The position numbers were made by a program, and so were the translations under genes. Below the pieces are notes generated by a model that saw only the letters and a program-made list of their open reading frames with translations, was not told where the DNA came from and did not search any database. Positions 37,801 through 48,800 of a stretch of DNA of 64,000 nt are shown here, piece after piece. The stretch is taken from assembly GCA_963556495.2 (NCBI GenBank), contig OY747704.1, positions 5,616,001-5,680,000 of the forward strand. Reading direction: 5' to 3'. The stretch comes from Valencia hispanica (taxonomy: Eukaryota; Chordata; Actinopteri; Cyprinodontiformes; Valenciidae). Positions within the stretch are counted from its first letter, which is position 1. The number at the start of each line of letters is the position of its first letter.

Positions 37801-40800
37801 CATCCTCGCAGTGGAAGACCACGTGTAACAACACCTGCAGAGGATCGGTACATCCGAATATCACACCTGCGTGACAGATACAGGATGGCCACAACAACTG
37901 CCCGAGTCACACCAGGAACACACAATCCCTCCATCAGTGCTCAGACTGTCCGCAATAGGCTGAGAGAGGCTGGACTGAGGGCTTGTAGGTCTGTTGTAAG
38001 GCAGGTCCTTACCAGACATCACCAGCAACAACGCCGCCTATGGGCACAAACCCACCTTCGCTGGACCAGACAGGAGTGGCAAAAAGTGCTCTTCACTGAT
38101 GAGTCACGGTTTTGTCTCACCAGGGGTGATGGACGGATTCGTGTTTATCGTGGAAGGAATGAGCGTTACACCGAGGCCTGTACCCTGGAGCGGGATGGAT
38201 TTGGAGGTGGGGGGGTCCGTCATGGTCTGGGGCGGTATATCACATCACCATCGGACTGAGCTTGTTGTCATTGCAGGCAATCTCAATGCCTTGCGGTACA
38301 GGGAAGACATCCTCCTCCCTCATGTGTTACCCTTTATGCATGCTCATCCGGACATGATCCTCCAGCAGGACAATGCCACCAGCCATACTGCTCGTTCTGT
38401 GCGTGAGTTTCTGCATGACAGCAATGTCAGTGTTCTGCCATGGCCAGCGAAGAGCCCAGATCTCAATCCCATTGAGCACGTCTGGGACCTGTTGGATCGC
38501 AGGGTGAGGTCTAGGGCCATTCCCCCCAGAAATGTCCAGGAACTTGCAAGTGCCTTGGTGGAAGAGTGGGGCAACATCTCACAGCAAGAACTGACAAATC
38601 TGGTCCAGTCCATGAGGAGGAGATGCTCTGCAGTACTTCAAGCAGCTGGTGGCCACACCAGATACTGACTGGTACTTTTGAGCCTTCTGTCATGTTCTGG
38701 TTTGTTTTGAGGACCCAAATGCAGAGAAGTAAATAAGAATGTTTTAATAATAACAAAACAAGGACTTGCAAACTCAGGAGGATCAAAACCGCAGCAATGG
38801 CAAATCAGGAACCAAGAAGGGAAGGAAGACAACAAACCAGCGAGTAGTGACTGAGAGAGGACTGAATTTATACTGAGGAGGAGAGTGAAGAGTGAAGCAG
38901 GGAAGGAGCAGGACTAATTAAGGGAAGCGGTTGCAGCTGAGGGGAAGGGAGCAGGTGGAAGTGATTAGCTGGGACAGGAGGTGAAATGGCTGGGAGACAG
39001 AAAACTGGGAAACTAGAAGGATCTTAAGAAACTTACTAAAGACAAGACTACGGGGAAACCAGAAAGTGCAGAAAACACAGGAAAAGACTAAGAATAACTA
39101 AACATGATGATGGAACTAACTAAGGAAAATAACTAACAAAAGACAAACACCTAGGGATCATAACAGGACCCTTCATCAAGGACACATTATTCTATTTCTG
39201 TTAGTCACATGTCTGTGGAACATTTTTAGTTTATCTCTTATGGTGTTGACTCTTTTAGTGTTCATACAAATATTTACACACATTAAGTTCACTGAAAGTT
39301 AAAACAGTTGAAAGTCAGAGGAAGTTTCTTTTTTTGCTGAGTTTATATACTGTACTAACTTTAGCTCCAGTACAAATCAGAGACCTGTCATCTGCAGAAA
39401 TACTCAGATGACTCTGCAATTGTTGGGTGTATCAGAGATGGACAAGAAGCTGAATACAGAGAGCTGGTGGACCGCTTTGTGACATGGTGTGGAAACAATC
39501 GTCTCACCTTGAATGTGAACAAAACAAAGGAGATGATTGTAGATTTCAGAAGAAACAGGGATAAGTCAAACACTGTTTCCATCATGGGGGAAGAAGTGGA
39601 GGTGGTTGAGGAATATAAATACCTCGGAGTTCACCTTGACAACAGACTGGACTGGAGGCGCAACAGTGAAGCCGTCTACAAGAAGGGACAGAGCAGACTG
39701 GACTTCTTGAGGAAGCTTAGGTCCTTCAAGCTTTGCAGCAAGATGCTGCAGATCTTCTACAAGTCTGTTGTGGAGAGTGTAATCTCTTCAGCCGTCATCT
39801 GTTGGGGTAGCAGCATCAGAGCCAGGGATTTAAAAAGGCTCAACAACCTGATAAAGAAGGTTCTGGTTCTGTTCTTGGGACAACTGTGGAACATCTGGAG
39901 ATGATGATGCAAAGAAGGATTCTTCATAAAATCAAAAAAATCATGGACAACTCTGAGCATCTTCTTCATGAGACTGTCATACAACAACAGAGCGTCTTCA
40001 GTCGGAGGCTTCTTCAGTTTCGCTGCAACACAGACCGCTACAGGAAATCCTTCCTGCCCACAGCCATCATCATCTACAACAACTCCTTAAAGAATTAATT
40101 ATATGAGCTACAACAACATTTAATTTCCCTTTGGGATCAATAAAGTATTTTTGAATTGAATTGAATTGAACTTGTACTGCAGTGTCACAAATGCATTCAG
40201 TTATTTTTAGTCAATAATTGGGGAAAAATAAGTAATTTAACGAAACATAATTTTTCTTGTAGCAACATTTTCTTAACATGTGATGCCTTCTTTGTGCTAA
40301 ATTATTAACAAAAGTTTTCACCATCAGTTCCTGTAATGAAGGTGTATCTTAACCCAGTCTTTCTTTCGTTTTCTAGTATGGTTTTGTTGGACGTTGGCTG
40401 AATCCAGGGAGAAGCACGATTGGAGCTTTGGATTTAGGTGGAGCTTCCACTCAGATTACCTTCGAGACCTCGCAACGGTTGGAGAACCAAGATAATCAGA
40501 TGAAGCTGACCCTTTACGGACAAACCTACACTTTGTACACCCAGAGCTTCCTGTGTTACGGTCAAGACCAGTTTCTCAGGAAACTGTTGGCTCATCTTAT
40601 CCAGGTATCATTGTTGGAAAGCTTAATTTACCACATTTTGTTGGAATGAGAAATCCAATGCCACATCTACAGTCATGGTGAAAAGAGAGAATGCTTCTTA
40701 TTCAGTTTCACTGTTTTACACATAAAGACATAAAAATAATGATCTGGACTTAACAAGACTCTAAAAGGATTTTAATCTGACCTCAAGTGTACCCTGCATT

Positions 40801-43800
40801 TGATTAGTTCTTAAGCAAAGAGACGACCCAAAAATGTGTTAGCTTTCTTCTCTTAAGCACAAGAGCCGTACAGACTAGACAGTTTGTACAGCAGGTGTAC
40901 AGGTCCTGGTTGCAGAGAGAGCAGAGAAAACCAATTATCCTCCAGTATCTACCTGATCTGAGCAATGACGATTGTTCAGGATAGCATTTCTTGTCTTTAA
41001 AGCACTGAATGCCTTTTGATGTCCTGCTTGAGGAGTATGCTTAAGTCAAAGGCCATGCTTTTTTGGTTCCAAAATCCCTCCTGTTTGGTGTGAAACCACA
41101 CAGGTGATGGGACAAAGGGATCTCTAATGGAGGGTTCATGGTTGCAGGTTTCTTGTAGAACTACAATCTGAAAGGAGCTAGTGATTGCAAGGAACCCAAA
41201 GAACCCAGGTCCTGTGTTTGAAAAACAGGTTAAAATCATTATCATTATTGTAAATACAACCAAAACAACTGTGCAACAACAACTCTGCCTCATTCTCTGC
41301 TCATCCTGAGCCCATTGCTGCAACATATTTGTCTGGCATTATTCTCAAAGACAACAGAGCAATCCTAAAACCGCTAAAATCTGACGCCACGTCCTGTTTA
41401 CTTACACTTCATGGAACAGGAAGTGTCCCTGTGTTCAGGGCTTTTTGGTGCAGCGCCACAACAGGCGAGGAGGTGAACATGCTGCTCAAAAGGTTTGGCT
41501 CGTTTGACAAACTGCGGTGTGAAAGAGAACAACACCAGCTAAAAAAAGGAAATGGTCTGGTATGGTGACTTGGTGGGACTTGTGGTTACCTCATCCTGAT
41601 TGGTTATAGCTCAGTGAGAAATGGTATTAGCAGATATCATCAAAAAACTGGCATTTGTAAAATTGGAAGAGTTGCTGGTGAAGCAGTTTATGATAACATA
41701 CAGAAACTTGCCAACCATCCCTACTTCTTGACAATCTCTTGTTATTCTCTGCTTCTGTTGGGCTGTTTTTGGCACTGATCAGTGATGTCACTCACTATAG
41801 CCCAGAAAACAGGTTTCTATGCTATACTACAGTTTTAGTATCGGTATAAAAAGACTGACCAGGCTGTTCTTGTACAACTTGTTACACTGATATTTTTTCT
41901 TCTTTCAGACTCAAGGTGTGACGGATCAAGTAATCAACCCCTGTTATCCACGACACTTTAATATTTCTATTAAGCTTGGGCAAGATGTCTTTGATTCTCC
42001 TTGTACAAAGAAATACAGACCAGCTTATTTGGATCCCATGAGGACTATAGCAGTGGTGGGCACAGGAGATTATCAGCAGTGTGCCAACAATGTAACAGAG
42101 ATCTTCAATTTTAACAACTGCTCCTACTCGATGTGTTCCTTCGACGGCGTGTTTCAGCCCAGAGTGAAAGGGAGCTTCATGGTGAGATACAAACTAAAGC
42201 AAACATGTTAGTGTTCATCCACTGATCAGACATTTGGTTTCAATGTTGCTCTTTTTCTTCTTCTTCTTTTTTTAACCTCTGCTGGACCTTAAAAAAGCAG
42301 ACACCTTGACATTTACAGTTTGGTGATTTCTGCTTTGAAAAGTTGAGTAGAGCATTAATCATTATTCTCACAAATCCTTTGTCCCCCCATAGACAGTCAG
42401 CAGAACAGGACCATTAATATGGGTCTAACTTCATGTTTGAACACTCGTTTTATGTAATAACATGTCCAGACTGATTCAAATAGATGTTCCAGGTCCAACA
42501 GGTCTGAAGCAAAGCATTAGTATTAAGAGGTTCTAGAATTGTTTTTTTGTTTTGTTTTGTTTTTTTGACAGTTGGAAACTGTTATTTGAGCCTCTGTAGA
42601 TCATATGAAACTTTGTTAGGATTGAAAATGACCCCGGAGCCCTGATAAATGGCCAAATACAAAGTAGACAGACTCGGAGAGCGCAAAAAAAAGAAAAGAT
42701 ATTGAAACAGATAAACAGCCAAAAAAATCCATTCACTGAGAGTTCAGCACTCTGTGTCAGACTGAGCGTCACACAGAAACGGGGGTTCTCCTCTAGGCGC
42801 TGGCTGATGCAGGGATTTCTTCTATAACATTTTATCACAGATTTGATCAGACTGGACCCTTTCTCCGCTGCCATCACAAAATTACAAATTTGCACTTATT
42901 TTTTAGGGTGGAGGATTCAAACCAACAATCAAAAGAAAGTTGAGATGGACTCAATTAAACTGAAGTAAAACATGTCCATGAAATGAGTGTCAACACTGAG
43001 ACTTCTCAATTTGCGGTAGAAATACATACACTAGTAAGCCATAGGTCAGACTGCATCCGTTTCGTGACAAAGGTCAAGCTTTTCTTATGTTTGTGGTAAA
43101 TGCCACTTCCTGTAGTCGACTCTGAAGGTGCTTTTAGAAAGCATGAAACAGAAAGCCTTTCGGATTGAGTTTTGAAACCGGAAGTATTTTGTAGTAGGCC
43201 TACTTACAAAAGTTATTCTACAATTAATTACAATATCATTCACCTTTATTTCAGACAAACTAGTTCATTCCAGTTAAAAATAAGAAAATTCCTAAAGACA
43301 ACCATTTTAACTTCACCCTCCAAGCATAGAAAAAAGCATTGCAAAACATTCAGACACTTTAAATTAAACCTTGTGTCCCTCTGGGTTATAACAGCCAAAG
43401 CTCTGATTAAATTCACTGTGGATTCAAATGGCACATGTATTTACACATTAAGTTCCTTAGTAAGTTAGAACATTACTTATAACATGCAGTTTGGAAGCCT
43501 AAAGAACATTTTAAATTCACCCTGAAAAGCCACCTGTAGTTTTTAAATTATGGCATTACTATAGCCACATTACAAGGAAGTAAAGAAAAAACATATCAGC
43601 CTGCCTATAGAGCTTGCAACACTGTCGCTGGACATCTTTATTATCACAAAGATCTCTATGATGTGGCCAAAGTATTTCACTAAATCTAACACTTGGTCTG
43701 GGAAATTTAGCTTCCGATCCTCCTTAGTTGGAACAGTCAGAGCAACAAGGTTTTTATTAGAGTTAAACAAACTGTCAAACCGGACACCATAACAAGCACC

Positions 43801-45347
43801 AACTCTAAGTGCCTACACTAAACCAGCTCTGCAGGGGGACATACGGAAGCCCTGAAAGGAGAGCGAAAAAATGTTTTCACAAAGAACAATTTTCTACGTC
43901 AGACCAGATTTTCTTTTTCTCATAACTTCATCCAAAAGTTAAAAAAAAATCTAAATTAAAAGATTTTTTTTATCTTTTTCTTTTTGTTCATTTTTTTTCT
44001 TCATGAAACTTTTTTTTCCCTGAAAGCCAAGCAAAAAACAAACAAACAATAATCTAGTAATCTTCTGAAATCTTACAAACATTGCTTTTCCACTGAGTCT
44101 TTCTTTTTCCACCTATAACGCAAGCAAGTTTTTGTTCTGCCCTGAAAGCCAAGTGAGAAAAAAAAATCTGAAGTTTATTTAGTAGGTGTTTGATCATGTA
44201 ATACCTTTGTCTGCCACTAGAGGCACCAATGTAAAACCACAGCTGTGTTGTTCAAATGGATAGTCAAAGATAGTCAAAATAGTTTGGCTAGTTAATGTAT
44301 ACTGATGTTTAGTTATTGACCAAAACATCAGTATACAATAAGATGGCTAACCACCACACAACCAGTCCTACAATCCTTTAGCCTGATATAAAGATCATTC
44401 AGATACAAACTGAAGAGAACAGGTGACAATATTCCACATTTTGTGACTCCTTAAGATACAGAAAACAGTTCAGATCCCTCCATACCACACTCACCTAAAG
44501 TCTGCTCCTTTACTGCTTCTGTTCTAATAATAGGGGAATTTTATTTTTCTAATTTTGTCTGTTCAACTCAATTCCCCTTTCCCTTCATATTTTGTGAAGC
44601 CCTATGGCGCTCTGGTCATTTAGAGGATGCTTTAAAAGGAAATGTGGCTTGTCACGGTGTCTTATTTCTCCCCAGGCATTTTCAGCTTTCTACCACACTC
44701 AGAAATACATCAAAGAGATCACCAACATAACCCTCACATCTCCCAGTAATGTTGCGGAAGCAGCCAAGCTCATCTGCAGTATGACCATCTCTGAGGTACT
44801 GCTCTTCAGCCATTTACTGTAGATCGTTCAAAAAAAGTTACATACTGGGAATAAAACAAACTACTGATAGACAGGGTGGGATTGAGAAGGAAACTAAAAA
44901 TCAATTTCTATTCACAGATTATGGACAAGACGAAACAGTCAGAGAAATTCATGAAGAACATCTGCACTATGTCTAATTTTGTCAAAGTCATCTTAACCGA
45001 TGGGTACCATTTTGATGAAGCTTCCTTTCCTTATATTTCTTTTGAGAAAAAGGTGAGAAGTAAATTTATTAAACACCCTGATGGTCTGTATTTACTGTAA
45101 CACATTGCCCACTCTGTCCTGTAATTTGACTGGGACTAATCTTGTGTCTCCACAGGCAGAGGGAGCTTCTGTAGGATGGGCTTTGGGGTACATGCTAAAT
45201 GTGAGCAATGAAGTACCAGCAGAGGGTCTTAGCATTATGAAGGCCCGCCCCTCCGCGTCTTGGGGTGGCATCACCTTCCTCTTTATTGTATTTGGGTTTT
45301 TTGCTCTGGGATATGGCATTATGATCTACAGAAATAAAAAAAAATAG
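31752..45347 (+). CDS. entpd8: ecto-nucleoside triphosphate diphosphohydrolase (ENTPD8-like), nine exons
   Basis: Exons: 31752-31868, 33373-33490, 35134-35284, 35400-35559, 40377-40604, 41909-42181, 44676-44795, 44918-45052, 45156-45347. They total 1494 nt, or 497 aa plus TAG, with GT..AG introns and matching phases throughout. The protein is a cell-surface apyrase that hydrolyses extracellular nucleoside tri- and diphosphates. An N-terminal membrane helix spans residues 7-27 and a C-terminal helix about 470-492, with an RNKKK tail. All five apyrase conserved regions are present: DAGSSHTS (45-52), [10 protein letters not shown] (119-128), [16 protein letters not shown] with catalytic-base E165, [13 protein letters not shown] (200-212) and GWALGYMLN (441-449). 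Features such as ENFIKYGFVGRW favour ENTPD8 over ENTPD1/2/3. An in-frame ATG at 31650 could add 34 residues, but the 31752 ATG has A at -3 and gives the family's usual short cytosolic start. Confidence 0.88.
31990..32137. mobile_element. Tc1-type terminal repeat fragment in entpd8 intron 1
   Basis: TTTGCAAAGGTTTTCACACA, TTTGTCATGTTACAACCACA and a downstream ACCAACACGAAG resemble the long terminal repeat of a fish Tc1 family and parallel the termini of the 10.7-12.25 kb element. Only one end is present. Confidence 0.6.
32215..32340 (+). repeat. LINE/SINE 3'-end fragment with (GGAT)n tail
   Basis: The GATGGGCTGGCAACCTGTCC and AGGGTGTAGCC block is a widespread fish retroposon 3' segment. It leads into a GATG-type tetranucleotide tail at about 32298-32338. 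Confidence 0.65.
32642..33207 (+). mobile_element. solo-LTR-like repeat (family copy 4) in entpd8 intron 1
   Basis: It starts TGTCATGATCC and ends AAAACCTGACA, so it has TG..CA termini. The flanks GAGAC and AAGAC match in four of five positions, as a decayed 5-bp TSD. A TATTTAT box and a terminal A/T-rich signal fit an LTR. It is in the opposite orientation to copies 1-3 and 5. It sits 165 bp upstream of exon 2. Confidence 0.55.
33373..33490 (+). CDS. entpd8: entpd8-like exon 2
   Basis: Acceptor TTTCTCTTTCAG, donor GTGAGC, phase 0 in and 1 out. It carries apyrase conserved region 1, [15 protein letters not shown], which binds phosphate. Confidence 0.92.
33500..35133. other. entpd8 intron 2, no feature recognised
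   Basis: AT-rich intron without recognisable termini or RNA genes. The open frame at 34781-35230 that reads into exon 3 is not in the gene's frame. Confidence 0.5.
35134..35284 (+). CDS. entpd8: entpd8-like exon 3
   Basis: Acceptor TTCTTGCCCAG, donor GTTAGT (weaker than its neighbours). It encodes [15 protein letters not shown] and apyrase region 2, [11 protein letters not shown], with a phase 2 exit. Confidence 0.92.
35400..35559 (+). CDS. entpd8: entpd8-like exon 4
   Basis: It encodes [20 protein letters not shown] and apyrase region 3, [16 protein letters not shown], with the catalytic Glu. Donor GTAACG. Two in-frame acceptors compete: AG at 35380-35381 would add six residues and AG at 35398-35399 gives this start. 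Human ENTPD1 and ENTPD8 have 22 residues between the MRLL motif and the following Pro, and the downstream acceptor reproduces exactly 22. Confidence 0.88.
35675..35751. repeat. 37-bp perfect palindrome in entpd8 intron 4
   Basis: Arm 35675-35711 is the exact reverse complement of arm 35715-35751, separated by TCT. Each arm contains CATGCTGACTTGACATAAC. It lies 116 bp downstream of exon 4. Such a long uninterrupted stem is unstable in replication, so it is probably recent or under repair-mediated maintenance. Confidence 0.95.
35752..37389. other. entpd8 intron 4, unassigned part
   Basis: No repeat terminus or gene that I can support. The frames at 35902-36267 and 36541-36756 lack domains. Confidence 0.4.
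37655..38668 (+). pseudogene. Tc1 transposase pseudogene with two frameshifts
   Basis: The start [19 protein letters not shown] at 37655 leads into a helix-turn-helix ([19 protein letters not shown]). Near 37795 a length change forces the next part into another frame: HPRSGRPRV and on, through 38259, with the first catalytic Asp in LFTDESRF. At about 38208-38216 a run of seven G, where the encoded GGGS motif needs six, shifts the frame again. The last part (to 38668) holds the second Asp (LQQDNATSH) and the Glu ([11 protein letters not shown]). All three DD34E residues are therefore still encoded, but in separate frames. The C-terminus GGHTRY is shared with the older copy at 4.5 kb. Confidence 0.9.
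38688..39165 (-). mobile_element. solo-LTR-like repeat (family copy 5) nested in the Tc1 element
   Basis: On the minus strand it begins TGTTATGATCCCTAGG and ends AACATGACA (TG..CA). It has a TATAAA-type box (CAGTATAAATTC) about 200 bp upstream of an ATTAAA-containing 3' part (TATTATTAAAACATTC). CCTTC lies immediately outside on the left and at 39170-39174 on the right, 4 nt from the inferred end, so the TSD is uncertain. It is the clearest member for defining the family. Confidence 0.6.
39366..40167 (+). mobile_element. 5'-truncated Rex1/CR1-like LINE (copy C), entpd8 intron 4
   Basis: It begins at CCAGTACAAATCAGAGACC and runs to the GAATTGAATTGAATTGAA tail after TTTGGGATCAATAAAG. The coding part is broken near 39863, where the frame changes after LNNLIKK: 39467-39904 is one frame and 39886-40098 the next. 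The YSDD box is at about 39398-39409. It starts 21 bp after the Tc1 terminus at 39345. Confidence 0.88.
40377..40604 (+). CDS. entpd8: entpd8-like exon 5
   Basis: 76 codons, phase 0 on both sides, acceptor TTCGTTTTCTAG, donor GTATCA. It holds apyrase region 4, [15 protein letters not shown], and the conserved [13 protein letters not shown] segment. Confidence 0.93.
40605..41908. other. entpd8 intron 5, no feature recognised
   Basis: Unique-looking intron. No termini, RNA or secondary gene seen. Confidence 0.45.
41909..42181 (+). CDS. entpd8: entpd8-like exon 6
   Basis: 91 codons, phase 0 on both sides, acceptor TTCTTCTTTCAG, donor GTGAGA. It encodes the Cys-rich ectodomain part, including [24 protein letters not shown] and [16 protein letters not shown]. 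Several N-glycosylation sequons are visible (NIS, NVT, NCS). Confidence 0.92.
42182..44675. other. entpd8 intron 6, T/A-rich with a 15-bp palindrome
   Basis: At 43926-44035 the intron is dominated by poly-T and poly-A runs. A perfect 15-bp inverted repeat lies at 44296-44337. No coding structure seen. Confidence 0.5.
44296..44337. repeat. 15-bp perfect inverted repeat in entpd8 intron 6
   Basis: TGTATACTGATGTTT at 44296-44310 pairs exactly with AAACATCAGTATACA at 44323-44337 across a 12-nt loop. Confidence 0.9.
44676..44795 (+). CDS. entpd8: entpd8-like exon 7
   Basis: 40 codons, phase 0, acceptor TTATTTCTCCCCAG, donor GTACTG. It starts [12 protein letters not shown], matching the family's AFSAFY block, and contains an NIT sequon. 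Confidence 0.9.
44918..45052 (+). CDS. entpd8: entpd8-like exon 8
   Basis: 45 codons, phase 0, acceptor TCTATTCACAG, donor GTGAGA. It encodes the [19 protein letters not shown] segment (the family's Cys and G-Y-x-F landmarks). Confidence 0.9.
45156..45347 (+). CDS. entpd8: entpd8-like exon 9 (terminal)
   Basis: 63 codons plus TAG, acceptor GTGTCTCCACAG. It encodes apyrase region 5, GWALGYMLN, then transmembrane helix 2 ([19 protein letters not shown]) and a short basic tail. A possible AATAAA lies at 45555-45560 in adjacent repeat-derived sequence. Confidence 0.92.
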   Translation, partial: AEGASVGWALGYMLNVSNEVPAEGLSIMKARPSASWGGITFLFIVFGFFALGYGIMIYRNKKK

Positions 45348-45461
45348 AAGTGACTGGAAGGATGACAAACATGTGAAGCAATTGTTAACTTTTATTTAGG
45401 TTGAGGTTTGTAAAAAATTGACTAATCAACAGTTGTTTGCATGTTTTCCATATTAACAATC

Positions 45462-45560
45462 AAATCAAACTTTATTTATAAAGTGCTTTTCACACAAAAT
45501 AGCATCTCAAAGTGCTTTACAGATTAAAATGACCACACATACACACACCCCCAGAATAAA
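45462..45560 (-). mobile_element. LINE 3'-tail fragment
   Basis: AATCAAATCAAACTTTATTT followed by AAAGTGCTTTTCACAC is the reverse complement of a fish LINE 3' end (..AAGCGCTTT..ATAAATAAAGTTTGATTT). Only the terminal part is present. It ends in ACACACAC. Confidence 0.6.
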
Positions 45561-45899
45561 GACATGATTACAGCTACAGTTATGTTAGACCTAGTTCACA
45601 ATTCAACAAACATTACTTGCACTGCTGTGGAAAAGTATTTGCCCTACAGATTTGATCTGGTTTTGCTTGGCTGCTCCAAAGCCTTTTACATTGTTTCTCT
45701 GAGTCATTATGGGGTGGGCCTCCAAGTCAGCTTGAACTTAAGGCCACAAACTGATGGCTGGATGTTCTCCTTAAGGATTCTCTGCTAGAGAGCAGGTGTC
45801 ATGGTTCCATCATTTACAGCAAGTCATCCATGTCCTGAGGACTTGTGTCTGACTGCTGAAGGAGGAGCAGCTACTCTCTGTCTCTCTCCAGATCCGTTC

Positions 45900-48800
45900 A
45901 CTTTATTTTCTTTTCTGTTTGTTTTTCTTGTCTTCTTTTCTTAACCTTTTCTTAGTTTCTTTATCTACCCAGCCCCTGGAGTTACTGTATTGGACCGGAT
46001 CTCTTCTTGGATTACTTTTCTATGGACTTATCAACATGCCTTTTTGCTCAGCTGAGGATTTTGAAAAACTGCTCCACAGAATTGAGGGCATTGAAACGAA
46101 GCTACGTCGTTTGGAAATTAATTTTGATCTCCACACTGATTGTGCAAATGACACAACTTTACCGTTGAATACAAACAGGGAACAGCCTTGCAGCCCGGTC
46201 TAACCGTGTCACAGAGATTCCCTACAGGCGCCTGAGCGGTAGAACTCCGCACTCTAATGAAGACTGGCCAGCTTTAAAACGCATGGAATCATCAACCCCA
46301 GCCTGTTCTCCGAGGAAGAAAAAACAAAAGAAACTCCGGCACAGAGAAAGCTCTGAACCCAGAACTGCCGCTTCTGCTAAAAGTAAACAAAAGAGGTTTC
46401 AGCCAAAAACAAGAGATATTTCTCCACCTGGAATCCCGCTCATAAACAGATTCACAACACTGAGTTCCCTGAAAGATGACGCAGCCCCCGGGACCAGTCA
46501 AAGCCACCAGGAGAAACCCAGCCGCATCAAACGGACACATAACAAAGTAAGAGCCCCCCCTGCAAAGACTGTTATCATACAAGACGGATCAATTAATGGA
46601 ATTGAGGCTTTTTGTAGCAAGAACACCAGAGTTTATAGCTGCTACAAAAATACAGTGAGAGAAATATCAGAAAAAATCCCTAAAATCTTGGACCTGCTTT
46701 GGAAAAGCTTGTCATTCACGCTGGATCAGCAGATATTGCGATGAGACAATCAGAGATTCTGAAGAGAGACTTTTCTGATCTCCTACAGAGACTTGATGGA
46801 CTTAACGTAAACATCCTCATCAGTGGACCAGTCCCTGAAGGGAATAATGAAAGATTTAGCAGACTCCGCATCCTCCATAAATGGTTGAAGAAACAATCAG
46901 CTGAGAAGTCGTTCCTATTTATTAATCATTTCTTCCCCCCCGAACTTAGCATGCCAGCAATTATCAGCAGCAGGAAACATAAACCGTTAACCACACGCTC
47001 TCATATTAAACAAAATCTCAAATTGATAACCTGTCAGAAGGTTCAGCTGCCCATCATCACAATACTTAAGTTAGCTTTATTAAACATTAGATCTCTATCC
47101 GGGAAGTCTTTTCTTATCAATGACTTCATCTCTAAGCATAATTTACATGCCCTTTTTTTTAAATCAGAAACTTGGCTAGATGAAAATAACGAAACAACTG
47201 CATTAATAGAATCTACTCCTCCAAATAACAATTTCTTAAGCGAGAGTAGGAAACACAGATGAGGTGGAGTTGCAGCCACCATTTTTTACAACTCAATGAA
47301 CTTTAAAAAGGTAACTCTGGGCACGTTTGATTCTTTTGAATACCTAGCCACCCAGATAAACGAGCCTAACAAAGCTTTATTTCTAAGTTTATATAAACCA
47401 CCAAAACTTAACTCTAACTTCTTTAATGATTTCAATGACCTTCTTTCTGTAATATGTATCGACTATGACCAACTATTCATTGTGGGGGATTTTAACATCC
47501 ATACCGACAACCCCCAAGATAGACAAGCAAAAACAATAGATGATACTCTCCACAACTTCAGCCTGATCCAGCATGTCAAACAACCAACACACAATAAAGG
47601 ACACATTCTGGACTTGATTATCAGCAAAGGTTTAAATACTTCCGACATCTCTGTAATTAATATTGCATTATCTGACCATTTCTGTATTAAAGTGCCATCT
47701 CTGCTAAATTATCCAGCCACAGTAAGACCACTATAAAAAAGCGTTTTCTAGGGGAAAGTTCAGTAGAAACCTTTAAACGTATATATCCTTCCACCACATC
47801 CCCCTCATCTCCCGACTCAAACTCAGTAAATAAGTTGGTAAATAAGTTGGTGATTTTCCTTGCGAAAATCTCAGACATCATGGATTCCATTGCTCCAACT
47901 AAAGTGAAAGTAGTCTCAGGTAGAAAGAAGTCTCCGTGGACAAGTAATCCACTGGTACGTAGTGAAAAAAGAGAGTGTCGACGAGCCAAGAGAAAATGGC
48001 GGAAAACTCGACTCCAGGTTCACTGTGAGATCTACAAAGAGAGACTGAAAAGATATCAGCTAACTATAAAAGATGCTAGGGAATCGTTCTTTTCTGAAAT
48101 CATCAACAGAAACATTAATAACGCACGGACTCTATTTGCAACAGTGGAAAGACTAACTAATCCTTTAGTGACAGTAGTCCCAGAACTAAACTCTACCAGG
48201 GCCTGCAATGAATTTGCCAGCTTTCTTACTGAAAAGATTCTAACAATTAGACAGTCAATCTGTACCTGAATATCAAACCCACAACCAGTGCCATCCCCAA
48301 TCAACAACAATGTAGAGAAAATGTCTGAATTCCACGAATTAAACCAGAACAGCCTTGAAAAAAATCATTATCCAATTAAGCTCATCCGCCTGCTTTCTTG
48401 ATATCCTACCCACAGCTTTTCTAAAGAAGGTTCTTCCTGTTATTGGGTCTGATCTTGTTCAAATAGTGAACTCATCACTGCTATCAGGTGTCTTCCCTCA
48501 GGCTTTAAAAACACAGTTGTTAAACCACTGCTAAAGAAGAAAAATCTGGACAACACGTTAATGCAGAACTACAGGCCAATCTCTAATCTTCCATTCATTA
48601 GTAAGATTATTGAAAAAGTTTTTCAGCAGTTAAATAGCTTCATAACAATGACAAACCGTTTTGATGTTTTTCAGTCTGGTTTCCGTGCTCACCACAGCAC
48701 TGAGACTGCCCTCGTCAAAGTATTCAATGACATCCGCATAATTACAGACTGTGGTAGAACCACTGTGCTGTTTCTGTTGGACCTCAGTGCAGCATTTGAC

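Larger units (their letters stand above)
37390..39345 (+). mobile_element. Tc1-like transposon carrying a nested LTR-like repeat, in entpd8 intron 4
   Basis: The termini are TAAACTCAGCAAAAAAAGAA at 37390 and its near-complement TTTCTTTTTTTGCTGAGTTT ending at 39344. The transposase lies at 37655-38668. After its stop, a 478-bp insertion (38688-39165) splits the 3' UTR, and typical 3' Tc1 sequence (GACACATTATTC..) resumes at 39180. The 10-mer CTGTACTAAC occurs just outside both ends (37376-37385 and 39350-39359). Confidence 0.9.

Noticed and set aside
37655..38668. Intact Tc1 transposase across the whole interval
   Set aside because: Two frame changes, one at a seven-G run and one near 37795, break it. 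Called as a pseudogene instead.
45919..46203. Secreted or membrane protein with an N-terminal hydrophobic stretch
   Set aside because: It lies at the start of the L2-type LINE and leads into its ORF1 region, so it is treated as part of the element.
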